Below, in pieces: positions 1 through 9,213 of a stretch of 64,000 nt of DNA. The DNA comes from an uncultured Dysosmobacter sp. (lineage in GTDB: Bacteria > Bacillota > Clostridia > Oscillospirales > Oscillospiraceae): contig CANQPD010000013.1 of NCBI GenBank assembly GCA_947625655.1, positions 1-64,000 of the forward strand. Direction: 5' to 3'. How positions within the stretch are numbered: the stretch's first letter is position 1; every line of letters begins with the position of its first letter. The notes under the pieces are model-generated. The model did not search any database. It was not told the origin of the DNA and was given only the letters and a program-made list of their open reading frames with translations. A program made the position numbers and the translations under genes.

Positions 1-564
1 CTGCGCTGGGAAGACTGCGACTTTGTAAACAACGTCATAAGTATTAACCACAACCTCATATTCAGAAAGCTCGAAAACGAAGAACACCTGGAATACCATA
101 TCACAACGCCAAAATCAAATACGGGCATTCGTGAGATCCCAATGCTGTCAGAGGTAAAAGCCGCTTTGCAGGCAGAATACGATAAACAGCTTGAAATCGG
201 ATTTAATGAAACGGTGGTAGACGGATACTCAGGATTTATCTTCACCAATAGGTTTGGCGGCGTATTCTCCCCTCATGTTATAAACCGCGCAATCGAACGG
301 ATATATAAATCATACAATAAAGAAGAAACTGAGCGCGCGGAGCAAGAAGGGCGTGAACCTATTTTGATACGACATTTCAGCGTCCATAACCTCAGACATA
401 CATTCTGCACACGTTTTTGTGAGAACGAAACAAATCTGAAAGTAATCCAGGAGATCATGGGACACGCAGACATTGAGACCACCATGAACATCTACGCCGA
501 AGCGACGATGGACAAGAAAAGAGAAGCCTTTAATAATCTCGACGGGAAAATCAGAATATCTTGA
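1..564 (+). CDS. Tyrosine recombinase/integrase, C-terminal part (5' end outside window)
   Basis: Frame is open from base 1; C-terminal catalytic motifs HNLRHTFCTRFCE...LKVIQEIMGHADIETTMNIYAEAT. Confidence 0.93.
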   Translation: MRWEDCDFVNNVISINHNLIFRKLENEEHLEYHITTPKSNTGIREIPMLSEVKAALQAEYDKQLEIGFNETVVDGYSGFIFTNRFGGVFSPHVINRAIERIYKSYNKEETERAEQEGREPILIRHFSVHNLRHTFCTRFCENETNLKVIQEIMGHADIETTMNIYAEATMDKKREAFNNLDGKIRIS

Positions 565-574
565 GGTTTTGCAT

Positions 575-1153
575 ATGAGTAAATTCGTAAATCTTACTGG
601 CCGCAAATTTGGTATGCTGACAGTTATAAAACGTGTAGAAGACATGAAACCAGGCAGACCTATGTGGCTGTGCCAGTGCGAGTGTGGAAATACCGCGATT
701 GTATCATCTACCGCCCTTACAAAAACAGGCGGCACAAAATCATGCGGTTGTCTGAGACACGCTATGCCGAAAAACTTGATTGATCTGACAGGCCAGACAT
801 TCGGAAAGCTCACCGTACTACGCAAAGACAGCTCCGCAGAAAAAGGAAAAGCGCGCTGGATTTGCAAATGCGAATGCGGAAATGTCGTGTCCGTTCTGTC
901 AGACAGTTTGCGAAACGGGAAAACAACATCCTGCGGTTGCGCTCAATTCACATTGAAACATGATTTGACCGGACAGACGTTTGGATATCTCGTTGTCTTG
1001 GGAAGAACCACAAATAAGAGAATCAAAGGAAATGAAATCAGGTGGAAATGTCTGTGCCAGAACTGTGGCCGCACCATAGAGGTTGGAAGCTATTGGCTCA
1101 GAACAGGTAATCCATATGGACATTGTAGGTGTACAAGGTTCAAGAAAATTTAG
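575..1153 (+). CDS. Protein with three tandem Cys-rich (zinc-ribbon-like) repeats, mobile-element associated
   Basis: Three ~60-aa repeats of LTGQxFGxLTV...WxCxCxCGN...SCGC. Confidence 0.75.
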   Translation: MSKFVNLTGRKFGMLTVIKRVEDMKPGRPMWLCQCECGNTAIVSSTALTKTGGTKSCGCLRHAMPKNLIDLTGQTFGKLTVLRKDSSAEKGKARWICKCECGNVVSVLSDSLRNGKTTSCGCAQFTLKHDLTGQTFGYLVVLGRTTNKRIKGNEIRWKCLCQNCGRTIEVGSYWLRTGNPYGHCRCTRFKKI

Positions 1154-1205
1154 CGTAAAAAATAGGGTACAGGCTTAGTCGTCTGTACCCTTTTTATTAT
1201 GGCGC

Positions 1206-1553
1206 TTACAGCTTTTGAACAAGCGAATGATCCTCCTGAATCAAGAACATCAGCTTCTTTGCGGTGGGAGTCGGGGTGCTTTTACCGCTCTCCCATGCCT
1301 CCACTGTCCGGCAGGACACACCAAGTATTTCAGCAAACGCCTTTTGTGTCATAGATAATGCGGATCTGATTTCAACAACATTTACCGTAGGGAGCGATCT
1401 CTTTCTGACAAATGTATCCGCAGCGGCTTTTCCCTTTTCAAAGGCAAGCGCCTCCTGCAATCCGTCCATAACGCTGGAGAAAAAATCAATATCCTTAAAA
1501 TTGTCTTCGATCTCGTCCATTGTAAGAGAGGATTTGAGTTTCAATTCAGACAT
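1206..1553 (-). CDS. XRE/HigA-like antitoxin, HTH transcriptional regulator
   Basis: HTH segment IRSALSMTQKAFAEILGVSCRTVEAWESGKSTPTPTAKKLM; directly follows a RelE/HigB-like ORF. Confidence 0.85.
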   Translation of the reverse strand: MSELKLKSSLTMDEIEDNFKDIDFFSSVMDGLQEALAFEKGKAAADTFVRKRSLPTVNVVEIRSALSMTQKAFAEILGVSCRTVEAWESGKSTPTPTAKKLMFLIQEDHSLVQKL

Positions 1554-1558
1554 TATAA

Positions 1559-1888
1559 TCACTCCTTCCGAATTTCCTCTATCATCTTGCGGATCGCCTT
1601 TTTCTGGTCTGGGGTAAGGTCATCCTGCACATTCTTAGGATATGCGAAGAGCAGATATAAATTCTCATGCTCAAACACATCGAGATAGATAACTCTTCCG
1701 CCTCCGCGCTTTCCACGTCCCTCAAGCTGGATACGCATTTTTCTTGCGCCGCCGGTTCCTTCTATAACGTCGCCAACCTGCGGGTTCTCCAGCAAAATCG
1801 CTTCAAGATCGAGCAGATTATCGTCGTTAAGACCCATAGCGCTCCAACTTTTGCGAAACGGTGTTGTATAGATAAATTTTCTTGTCAT
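1559..1888 (-). CDS. RelE/HigB-like type II toxin
   Basis: RMRIQ/GKRGGGRVIYLDVFEHENLYLLFAYPKNVQDDLTPDQKKAIRKMIEEI typical of RelE/HigB; operon with antitoxin. Confidence 0.85.
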   Translation of the reverse strand: MTRKFIYTTPFRKSWSAMGLNDDNLLDLEAILLENPQVGDVIEGTGGARKMRIQLEGRGKRGGGRVIYLDVFEHENLYLLFAYPKNVQDDLTPDQKKAIRKMIEEIRKE

Positions 1889-1902
1889 TCCGCACACCTG
1901 CC

Positions 1903-1951
1903 TACGATTTTATCGTACCTATATAATATACGATTTTATCGTAGTTGTCAA
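1903..1951 (-). promoter_or_regulatory. TA promoter with two identical operators
   Basis: Minus strand TTGACA (1946-1951), 17-bp spacer, TATTAT (1923-1928); perfect dyad TACGATTTTATCGTA at 1903-1917 and 1929-1943. Confidence 0.8.
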
Positions 1952-1975
1952 TAGGGTTCACTAAAAATTTTCAAC

Positions 1976-2419
1976 TCATCTGTAAAGCTGATACTTCCTG
2001 CTGATTTCATGTGCAACATCGTCAGGCAGCGGCCTAAACCATATTCCAGTAAGCGTCGTGCCGTTCTCTTCCTCCGGCTCCAACTCCGTCAGGCAGTTGT
2101 CATAGATCAATCCAAAGTCCACATTCTCTTCCAGCCCTAAATCTTCTGCCTTGGCTTTTGCTTTCAAGAGCTGGTTTTTATTTTTAGCCTCGCAAATTAT
2201 TTTTACGAACGAACCGCATATATACTGCTCAAAGATATCCTTTGGAACTCTTACCGGCATCAGATAGTCGTCACCGTCTTGTACGGCCTGGGTTCCTATC
2301 AGGCGTGTCCAGTATGCCTCCGCACAATGACCAACTTGTGCCGCCAGCTTACCAGCAGACATGCTTAAATCTTTACGCATAATAAATAATCTTCTGTATC
2401 CCATGTTCTTCTCCTGCAT
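1976..2419 (-). CDS. Pth2-type peptidyl-tRNA hydrolase-like protein
   Basis: YRRLFIMRKDLSMSAGKLAAQVGHCAEAYW resembles the PTH2 family N-terminal motif (VRxDLxMxxGKxAAQxxHA). Confidence 0.7.
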   Translation of the reverse strand: MQEKNMGYRRLFIMRKDLSMSAGKLAAQVGHCAEAYWTRLIGTQAVQDGDDYLMPVRVPKDIFEQYICGSFVKIICEAKNKNQLLKAKAKAEDLGLEENVDFGLIYDNCLTELEPEEENGTTLTGIWFRPLPDDVAHEISRKYQLYR

Positions 2420-2683
2420 ACTTGCGAATGATTATCCAAAAAGATTTTGAGGAAAAAATAGGGAGCCAACCGAAAAGGTCAGCTCCCTTGAATTGCGATA
2501 ATAACCTGGCTCAATGGTGTCTGCCAGACCTCCAAAAATGCTGGTTTCATAGCCGGACGATCCTACCCCGCTTAAAAATGAAATGGGGTAAACCTGGGGT
2601 AAGATCCAAAACGTGCATTTTGTGGACACATTATATGGTGTTCGTAATACTTACAGCACACCATATATTGCGCTTTTTCTGAT

Positions 2684-4186
2684 TTATTCCGAAAGCGGCT
2701 TCATGGTCGGGAACAGGATGACCTCCCGGATGGTGTCGGCGCCGGTGAGAAGCATCACCGTGCGGTCGATGCCCATGCCCATGCCGCCGGTGGGGGGCAT
2801 GCCGTATTCCAGGGCGTTCAGGAAATCCTCGTCCAGCATCTCCGTCTCGTCATCGCCCCGCTCCCGCTGCTCCACCTGCTTTTCAAAGCGCTGGCGCTGG
2901 TCGATGGGGTCGTTCAGCTCGGAGTAAGCGTTGGCCAGCTCGCTGTGGCAGACGAACAGCTCAAACCGCTCGGTGAGCCGGGGATCGGCGGGAGAGCGCT
3001 TGGTGAGGGGGCTGACCTCCACGGGGTACATGGTGATGAAGGTGGGCTGGATCAGCTTCTCCTCCACCTTCTGGTCAAAGCAGGCGTACAGGGCGTTGCC
3101 CCAGGTCTTTTCCGCGGCGTCCGCCAGCTCCACGCCGATGGCCTTGGCGGCGGCCACGGCCTCCGCGTCGTCGGTGATGGCGCCGAAGTCCACGCCGGCG
3201 TATTCCTTGACGGCGTCCACCATGGTCAGGCGGCGCCAGCCGGGGGTCAGGTCGATCCGCTCGCCCATCCACTCCACCTCATAGGTGCCCAGGATCTTCT
3301 GGGCCGCGCCGGAGATGATGCCCTCGGCAATGTCCATCATGCCGTGGAAATCGGTGTAGGCCTGATACAGCTCCACCGTGGTGAATTCGGGGTTGTGCTT
3401 GGGGTCCATGCCCTCGTTGCGGAAGATGCGGCCGATCTCATACACCCGGTCCATGCCGCCCACGATCAGCCGCTTCAGGGGCAGCTCGGTGGCGATGCGC
3501 ATGTACATGTCGATGTCCAGGGTGTTGTGGTGGGTGATGAAGGGCCGGGCGGCGGCGCCTCCGGCGATGGTGTTCAGCACCGGAGTCTCCACCTCGATAT
3601 AGCCCATGCCGTCCAGGTAGTCCCGCATGAACTTGATAAACTGGGAGCGGATGACGAAGTTCCGCTTCACCTCGGGGTTCACCATCAGGTCCACATACCG
3701 CTGGCGGAAGCGCAGCTCCTTGTCCTGCAGGCCGTGGAACTTCTCCGGCAGGGGCAGCAGGGACTTGGAGAGCAGGATGATGTTCTTGGCCCGGACGCTC
3801 ATTTCGCCCCGCTGGGTGCGGAAGACCTCGCCTTCCACCCCCACGATGTCGCCGATGTCGTACTTTTTGAACTTCTTATAGACCGTCTCGTCCATCTCGT
3901 CCTGGCGGGCGTACAGCTGGATGCGGCCGTCCCGGTCCTGGAGGTCGCAGAAGCTGACCTTGCCCATGCCGCGCTTGCTCATCAGGCGGCCGGCCACCCT
4001 GACGGCCTTGCCCTCCATGGCGTCGAAATTGTCCTTGATCTGCGCAGACGTGGCGTCCCAGTCAAAGCGGGTCTGCTGGAAGGGGTCCTGGCCCTCGGCC
4101 TGGAGGGCGGCCAGCTTTTCCCGGCGGACCCTGGTCTGCTGGCTCAGATCCTGCTCCGGCTGCTGGTTGTTCTTCTGTTCAGACAT
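2684..4186 (-). CDS. lysS: Lysyl-tRNA synthetase (class II)
   Basis: Class II LysRS motifs, e.g. GRIFRNEGMDPKHNPEFTTVELYQAY and GMGMGIDRTVMLLTGADTIREVILFPTMK. Confidence 0.98.
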   Translation of the reverse strand: MSEQKNNQQPEQDLSQQTRVRREKLAALQAEGQDPFQQTRFDWDATSAQIKDNFDAMEGKAVRVAGRLMSKRGMGKVSFCDLQDRDGRIQLYARQDEMDETVYKKFKKYDIGDIVGVEGEVFRTQRGEMSVRAKNIILLSKSLLPLPEKFHGLQDKELRFRQRYVDLMVNPEVKRNFVIRSQFIKFMRDYLDGMGYIEVETPVLNTIAGGAAARPFITHHNTLDIDMYMRIATELPLKRLIVGGMDRVYEIGRIFRNEGMDPKHNPEFTTVELYQAYTDFHGMMDIAEGIISGAAQKILGTYEVEWMGERIDLTPGWRRLTMVDAVKEYAGVDFGAITDDAEAVAAAKAIGVELADAAEKTWGNALYACFDQKVEEKLIQPTFITMYPVEVSPLTKRSPADPRLTERFELFVCHSELANAYSELNDPIDQRQRFEKQVEQRERGDDETEMLDEDFLNALEYGMPPTGGMGMGIDRTVMLLTGADTIREVILFPTMKPLSE

Positions 4187-4198
4187 ATTCCCGCTCCT

Positions 4199-4672
4199 TT
4201 ACCGCTCGATCTTCTGTACCTTATACACGATGGGGCCGCTGGGGGCCTCCACGGTGACGGTGTCGCCCTCCTTGGCGCCCAGCAGGGCCTTGCCGAAGGG
4301 AGACTCCTCGGAGATGATGCCGTGCATGGGGTCGGCCTCCTGGGAGCCCACGATCTTGTAGGCGGGCAGCTCCCGGCCGTTGGCGTCCGCCACCGTCACG
4401 CTGCAGCCGATGGTCACCTCGTTGGTGGAGGTGTTGCTCTCGTCCACAATCACCACGTGCTGCAGGATCTCCTCCAGCTCGGCAATGCGGGAGTACAGCT
4501 TGCCCTGCTCGTTCTTGGCCTCGTCGTACTCGCTGTTTTCGCTGAGGTCGCCGAAGCCCCGGGCCACCTTGATCTGCTCGGCCACCTCGTCGGAACGGGT
4601 GGTCTTCAGGTAATTCAGTTCCTCCTGCAGTTCCTGGGCGCGGGCGGCGCTCATTTTGTATTCTCTTTCCAT
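4199..4672 (-). CDS. greA: Transcription elongation factor GreA
   Basis: ELNYLKTTRSDEVAEQIKVARGFGDLSENSEYDEAKNEQ. Confidence 0.97.
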   Translation of the reverse strand: MEREYKMSAARAQELQEELNYLKTTRSDEVAEQIKVARGFGDLSENSEYDEAKNEQGKLYSRIAELEEILQHVVIVDESNTSTNEVTIGCSVTVADANGRELPAYKIVGSQEADPMHGIISEESPFGKALLGAKEGDTVTVEAPSGPIVYKVQKIER

Positions 4673-4755
4673 GTCGGCATATTCCTTTCTGGCATCTTTT
4701 GAAGACGCTGTACTTATTCTATATTATGACAGAGTAGTATTATAGTGGCTGAAAT

Positions 4756-5535
4756 TCAGAATGTCAAGCCTCGGGCGGCCGGTGAGGCCGCCGCGCCCAG
4801 GGATATCTGGCCCGGGCGGAGCACGCCCCCCTCCCGGAGCGCCGCCAGGAGCTGGGGGCGCTCCAGGCCCGCCGGCAGCCTCTCCTCCAGCGCCGGCGGC
4901 AGGGACAGCGGCGGCAGGGGGGCGGTCTCGTCATACAGAGCCAGGACCGCCGGATTTTTGCGGGCCAGGTCTGTCCGCTGGTCAAACAGCACCAGGGCCT
5001 CCGCCCCCTCCAGCTGTTCCCTGGCCGGCCCCAGCAGCAGCGACACGCCGTACTCCCGGCGCAGCTGGCGGCACAGCTCCTCCCCGCCGCAGGGCAGGTC
5101 CAGCAGCACGTAGCGGTGGCGCAGGGTCAGCTCCGTCACCGTCCGCGCCACCTCGCCGGTGAGCTGGGCGGCGGTCACCGCCACCCGGGCCCCTGCCGCC
5201 GAAAGGCCCTTTTCCGCCAGCAGCCAGCGGACCCAGTCCGCCGCCAGCTCCCGCCGCAGGGCCAGGGTGGACACCGGACGGAGACCGCACCTGGCAAGCT
5301 GGGCGCCAAAGGCGAAGCCCTCCGGCAGGATCACCCGCGTCACGCCCTGCCGGCGCAGGCGCTTTCCAGCCGCCGCCACCCGGCGGCGGAGCACCGTCTC
5401 CGGGGTCTTCGGGCCCCGGAGGACCTCCGCCTGTAAAAACCGCATGTGCAGGAGACTGACCTCCCGCACCGTTACGGACCGCCGGCGCCCGCCGTCCTGC
5501 GGCCCCTTCCACAGCAGCATACCAACCATACGCAA
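4756..5535 (-). CDS. Conserved hypothetical protein
   Basis: Long ORF in gene-dense strand; no recognised domain. Confidence 0.6.
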   Translation of the reverse strand: MRMVGMLLWKGPQDGGRRRSVTVREVSLLHMRFLQAEVLRGPKTPETVLRRRVAAAGKRLRRQGVTRVILPEGFAFGAQLARCGLRPVSTLALRRELAADWVRWLLAEKGLSAAGARVAVTAAQLTGEVARTVTELTLRHRYVLLDLPCGGEELCRQLRREYGVSLLLGPAREQLEGAEALVLFDQRTDLARKNPAVLALYDETAPLPPLSLPPALEERLPAGLERPQLLAALREGGVLRPGQISLGAAASPAARGLTF

Positions 5536-5582
5536 AATACCTCCCGCTCCATGGTATGGAGCGGGAGGCCGGTTTATGTGCC

Positions 5583-6827
5583 TTAAGCGCTGCCGGAGAG
5601 GGTATATCCGGTGAGATACCCCTTCCGCGGCTCCGCGCCGTGGCTCAGGGGATTGATGCGGACGCCGTTTTCCGTGATCTCAAAATGCAGATGCGGGCCG
5701 GTGGAGTTGCCGGTGGAGCCGGTGATGCCCAGCACCGCGCCCTGGGCCACGGTCTGGCCCACGGAAACCTTGATGCTGCTCATGTGGGCATACAGCGTGG
5801 TGTTGCCGCTGCCGTGGGCCACCACCACATAGTTGCCGTAGGAGCTGGAATACTGGGCCACGATGACAGTGCCCGCCTTGGCGGCGTAGACCGAGGAGGT
5901 ATAGCCCACCCGGCCGATGTCAGTGCCCTTGTGGTTGGTGGAGCCGATGCCGCCGGGGGAGGCCCGGCCGCCCACCGTGGAGGTGATATAGCGGCTGTCC
6001 ACCGGCCAGATATAGCCGCCGGGGTTGGACTGGGTGGAGCCGCCCTTGGCGGCCTGCTCCTGCTCCCACTGGCGGGTGAGGCGGGTGATCTCCGCCTGGA
6101 TGGCCTCGGCTTCGGCCTCCATATCGTCCAGGGCCGCCTCGGTGGCGTTCTCATTCTCCGCCAGCTCCTGGATCACCTTGTTGGCGGCGGCGCGCTGGTC
6201 GCTCAGTTCCTTCTTCCGGCTCACCAGCTCCGCTTTGGCGGTTTCCTCCTCCGCCTTGCTGGTCTCCAGGGCGTCTTTTTTCTCCGCGATCTCCACCTGC
6301 AGGGCCTGGAGATCGTCGATGACCTTCTGGTCGGAGTCCATGATCTCATTGATGATATCCAGGCGGCTCAGCAGATCCGTGAAGCTGTCCGCCTTGAACA
6401 GCACCGACCAGTAGGAGACGGTGCCCCGCTTTTCCATGGCCCGGACCCGCTGGCAGAACAGCTCGTACTGGGCCTCCTCCCGCGCTTCCGCGTCCGCCAG
6501 CTCCTCCTCCGTCTGGGTGATGAGGGCGGCGTACTGGGCGATCTGGGCCTCCACATTGGTGATCTGGGCGCTGGTGGTGGCGATCTGCTGGTCCAGGTTG
6601 GCCTTGCGGGCCATGGCCTGGCTCTTGTCGGCGGCCAGCTGGTCCAGCTTGGACTGCAGCTCCTTTTTCTGGCTGGCCAGCTCGCTGGACTCGCCCTTGA
6701 GCTTGTTGATATCGTCCCAGGTGACGGCCAGCGCCGGCGACAGCTCCGCCGCCGTCAGGGCAGCAACGCACAGCAGCGCCGCCAGCACCCGGAGGGCCCG
6801 GACAGGTCTCTTGTTCTTTCTCCTCAT
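5583..6827 (-). CDS. Murein hydrolase activator (EnvC-like coiled coil + M23 peptidase)
   Basis: Signal peptide, long coiled coil, C-terminal NHKGTDIG...GNYVVVAHGSGNTTLYAHMS...GSTGNSTGPHLHFEI. Confidence 0.95.
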   Translation of the reverse strand: MRRKNKRPVRALRVLAALLCVAALTAAELSPALAVTWDDINKLKGESSELASQKKELQSKLDQLAADKSQAMARKANLDQQIATTSAQITNVEAQIAQYAALITQTEEELADAEAREEAQYELFCQRVRAMEKRGTVSYWSVLFKADSFTDLLSRLDIINEIMDSDQKVIDDLQALQVEIAEKKDALETSKAEEETAKAELVSRKKELSDQRAAANKVIQELAENENATEAALDDMEAEAEAIQAEITRLTRQWEQEQAAKGGSTQSNPGGYIWPVDSRYITSTVGGRASPGGIGSTNHKGTDIGRVGYTSSVYAAKAGTVIVAQYSSSYGNYVVVAHGSGNTTLYAHMSSIKVSVGQTVAQGAVLGITGSTGNSTGPHLHFEITENGVRINPLSHGAEPRKGYLTGYTLSGSA

Positions 6828-6836
6828 GGCTCCTCC

Positions 6837-7724
6837 TTACACCTGCAGGAATTTCCGGATGGCGGACAGGCTGCCGCCCACGCCGATGACGATGCCCGCG
6901 GCGGCAAAGGAGCCCGCCACCACCGGCCAGAGCTTCTGGAAGGACACGATGTGGATCAGCTGCATCGTGTCGTTATTGCCCACGCCCCGGGCCACCGCCT
7001 CGTACAGCCCCCACTGCAGGAAAAAGCCGATGACCGCGCTCAAAAGCCCCAGCATGAAGCCCTCGTACACAAAGGGCCAGCGGATGAAGCCGTTGGTGGC
7101 GCCCACCATCCGCATAATGGCGATCTCGTCCCGGCGGTCGAAGGTGGTGAGCTTGATGGTGTTGGAGATAATGAAGACCGACACCACGAACAAAATGGCG
7201 ATCAGGGCCACGCACACCACCGTGGCCACGTTGCGGACGGTGATGAAGCCGCCGGCGATCTCCTCATGGGCGTTGACGTCGGAGATGCCCTCCAGGGCCC
7301 GCACCTGCTCCACCGTGTCCTTCTGCTGCTCCAGGTCCAGGATCTTGATGGCGTAGCGGTCCTCGAAGATCTCCGGGTCCAGGTCCTGGAACAGCTCCTC
7401 GTCGGGGTACTCGGCGGCGAAATTCTCCATAGCCTGCTGCTTGCTGATGTAGGTGGCGGAGGCCACGTTGGGCACCGCCTCCAGCTCTTTCTGCAGGGCC
7501 TTGGCCTGGGCGGCGGTGTAGCTGTCGTCCACATAGGCCAGGATCTCGTTTTCCCGCTCCAGGTCCGCCAGCAGCTCGTTGGCGTTCACCGCCACCAGGG
7601 TGAAGGTGCCCATGATCAGCAGGCAGGCCACCGTGATGCCGATGGCGGCAAAGGACATGAAGCCGTGGCTGAACATGTTGGAAAGGCCCTCATGGGCAAA
7701 ATATCCGAAATTGTGCTTAGCCAT
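6837..7724 (-). CDS. ftsX: Cell division protein FtsX
   Basis: FtsX-like permease, overlaps ftsE; MAKHNFGYFAHEGLSNMFSHGFMSFAAI. Confidence 0.95.
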   Translation of the reverse strand: MAKHNFGYFAHEGLSNMFSHGFMSFAAIGITVACLLIMGTFTLVAVNANELLADLERENEILAYVDDSYTAAQAKALQKELEAVPNVASATYISKQQAMENFAAEYPDEELFQDLDPEIFEDRYAIKILDLEQQKDTVEQVRALEGISDVNAHEEIAGGFITVRNVATVVCVALIAILFVVSVFIISNTIKLTTFDRRDEIAIMRMVGATNGFIRWPFVYEGFMLGLLSAVIGFFLQWGLYEAVARGVGNNDTMQLIHIVSFQKLWPVVAGSFAAAGIVIGVGGSLSAIRKFLQV

Positions 7725-8409
7725 GGATGTGCCCCCCCACATAGCCGCCCACGCTGTCGTTGATGACGTGGCCGGAGTCGATGGTGATGACCCGCTTGCC
7801 GAAGCGGTCCACCAGGTCCTTTTCATGGGTCACCACCACCACGGTGGTGCCCAGCGCGTTGATCTGCACCAGCAGGTCCATCAGCTCCAAAGACCGCTCC
7901 GGGTCCAGGTTGCCGGTGGGCTCGTCGGCGATGATGGTGTTGGGATTGTTGACCAGGGCCCGGGCGATGGCCACCCGCTGCTGCTCGCCGCCGGAGAGCT
8001 CCGTGGGATAGCTCTTCGCCTTGTCCTCCAGCCCCACCAGCTTCAGCACATAGGGGATGCGCTCCTGGATCTCCCTGGGCCGGGCCCCCACGGCCCGCAT
8101 GACGAAGGCCAGATTGTCATAGACCGTCTTCTTCTCGATCAGGCGGAAGTCCTGGAAGATGACGCCCAGGGTCCGGCGCATCAGGGGGATCTGCCGGCCG
8201 GAGATGTTGCTGACGGAAAAGCCGTTGATCATGATGCGGCCCCCGCAGGGCTCCACCTCTCCGGTCAGCAGCTTGATGATGGTGGACTTGCCGGAGCCGG
8301 AGGGGCCCACCAGGAAGACGAATTCCCCGTCCTCGATGGTCAGGGTGATGCCCCGGATGGCCCGGGTCCCGTTGTCGTACTCCATTTCCACGTCTTTCAA
8401 ACGGATCAT
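7717..8409 (-). CDS. ftsE: Cell division ATP-binding protein FtsE
   Basis: Walker A GPSGSGKST, signature LSGGEQQRVAIARAL, Walker B IIADEPTGNLDP. Confidence 0.96.
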   Translation of the reverse strand: MIRLKDVEMEYDNGTRAIRGITLTIEDGEFVFLVGPSGSGKSTIIKLLTGEVEPCGGRIMINGFSVSNISGRQIPLMRRTLGVIFQDFRLIEKKTVYDNLAFVMRAVGARPREIQERIPYVLKLVGLEDKAKSYPTELSGGEQQRVAIARALVNNPNTIIADEPTGNLDPERSLELMDLLVQINALGTTVVVVTHEKDLVDRFGKRVITIDSGHVINDSVGGYVGGHIHG

Positions 8410-8694
8410 GCGGCGTTTCGCTCCTCACTTTACGGAAATACCGGCCCCCGCGCCGGGGCGGAGGCCCCATATGGCGGTCAGGTCGACATAATTCTTGAAC
8501 GTATCACATTATAAACGGTTTTTCCCGCCAATGCAAGAACCCTTTGCAAGAATCCAGAACTTTCTGCAAACTACCGCGATAGTTTCCCTTTTTTGTCATA
8601 CTATCACAGTAGTGTGGCAATGTCAAGGGGGTGAAAAAAGCGGCAGACAAATGCCCGCCGCTGTGGTATACTGTTTTCAAGAGAGGGTGGTGGG

Positions 8695-9213
8695 ATGCTG
8701 GTCTATCTGCAGGTCATCGAAGAGCCGGAGGGCAAAAACAAGTTCCAGCGGCTCCACGACCGCTATCTGGGCCTGATGCTGCACACCGCCCGGAAGATCC
8801 TGGACAGCGAGCAGGACGCGGAGGACGCGGTGCAGGAGGCGTTTTACGCCATCGCGAAAAATATTTCAAAAATTTCTGACCCGGAGTGCATCAAAACGCG
8901 AAGCTACGTCGTTACTATAGTTGAGAACAAAGCCATCGACATCTACCGGGCCAGGCGGCGCAAGGCGGCGGAGCCCCTGAACGAGGACACCGCCGGGATC
9001 TCCTTCGGCGTGCCCGGCAACGCCGTGGCGGAGGCCATCGCCCGGCTGCCCGCCCGGTACAGGGAGTTCATCATCCTGAAATACGCCGAGGGCTACACCA
9101 ACGAGGAGCTGATGCACATGCTGGGACTGGGCTATTCCGGCGTCCGCAGTCTGGACGAGCGGGCGAAGAAGAAGCTGAAGGAACTGCTGGAAGAGGAGGG
9201 GATCGACGTATGA
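8695..9213 (+). CDS. ECF-like sigma-70 family RNA polymerase sigma factor
   Basis: DAEDAVQEAFYAIAKNI...RSYVVTIVENKAIDIYRARRRK...LPARYREFIILKYAEGYTNEELMHMLGL. Confidence 0.93.
   Translation: MLVYLQVIEEPEGKNKFQRLHDRYLGLMLHTARKILDSEQDAEDAVQEAFYAIAKNISKISDPECIKTRSYVVTIVENKAIDIYRARRRKAAEPLNEDTAGISFGVPGNAVAEAIARLPARYREFIILKYAEGYTNEELMHMLGLGYSGVRSLDERAKKKLKELLEEEGIDV

Larger units (their letters stand above)
1..2660. mobile_element. Terminal part of an integrase-bearing element (right junction near lysS 3' end, not exactly defined)
   Basis: Integrase, TA pair and lower-GC DNA ending abruptly at the lysS intergenic; far end outside window. Confidence 0.6.

Noticed and set aside
2945-4702. 585-aa plus-strand ORF
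   Set aside because: Antisense to lysS/greA, compositionally a GC shadow
5556-7763. 735-aa plus-strand ORF
   Set aside because: Antisense to the M23 peptidase and ftsX genes
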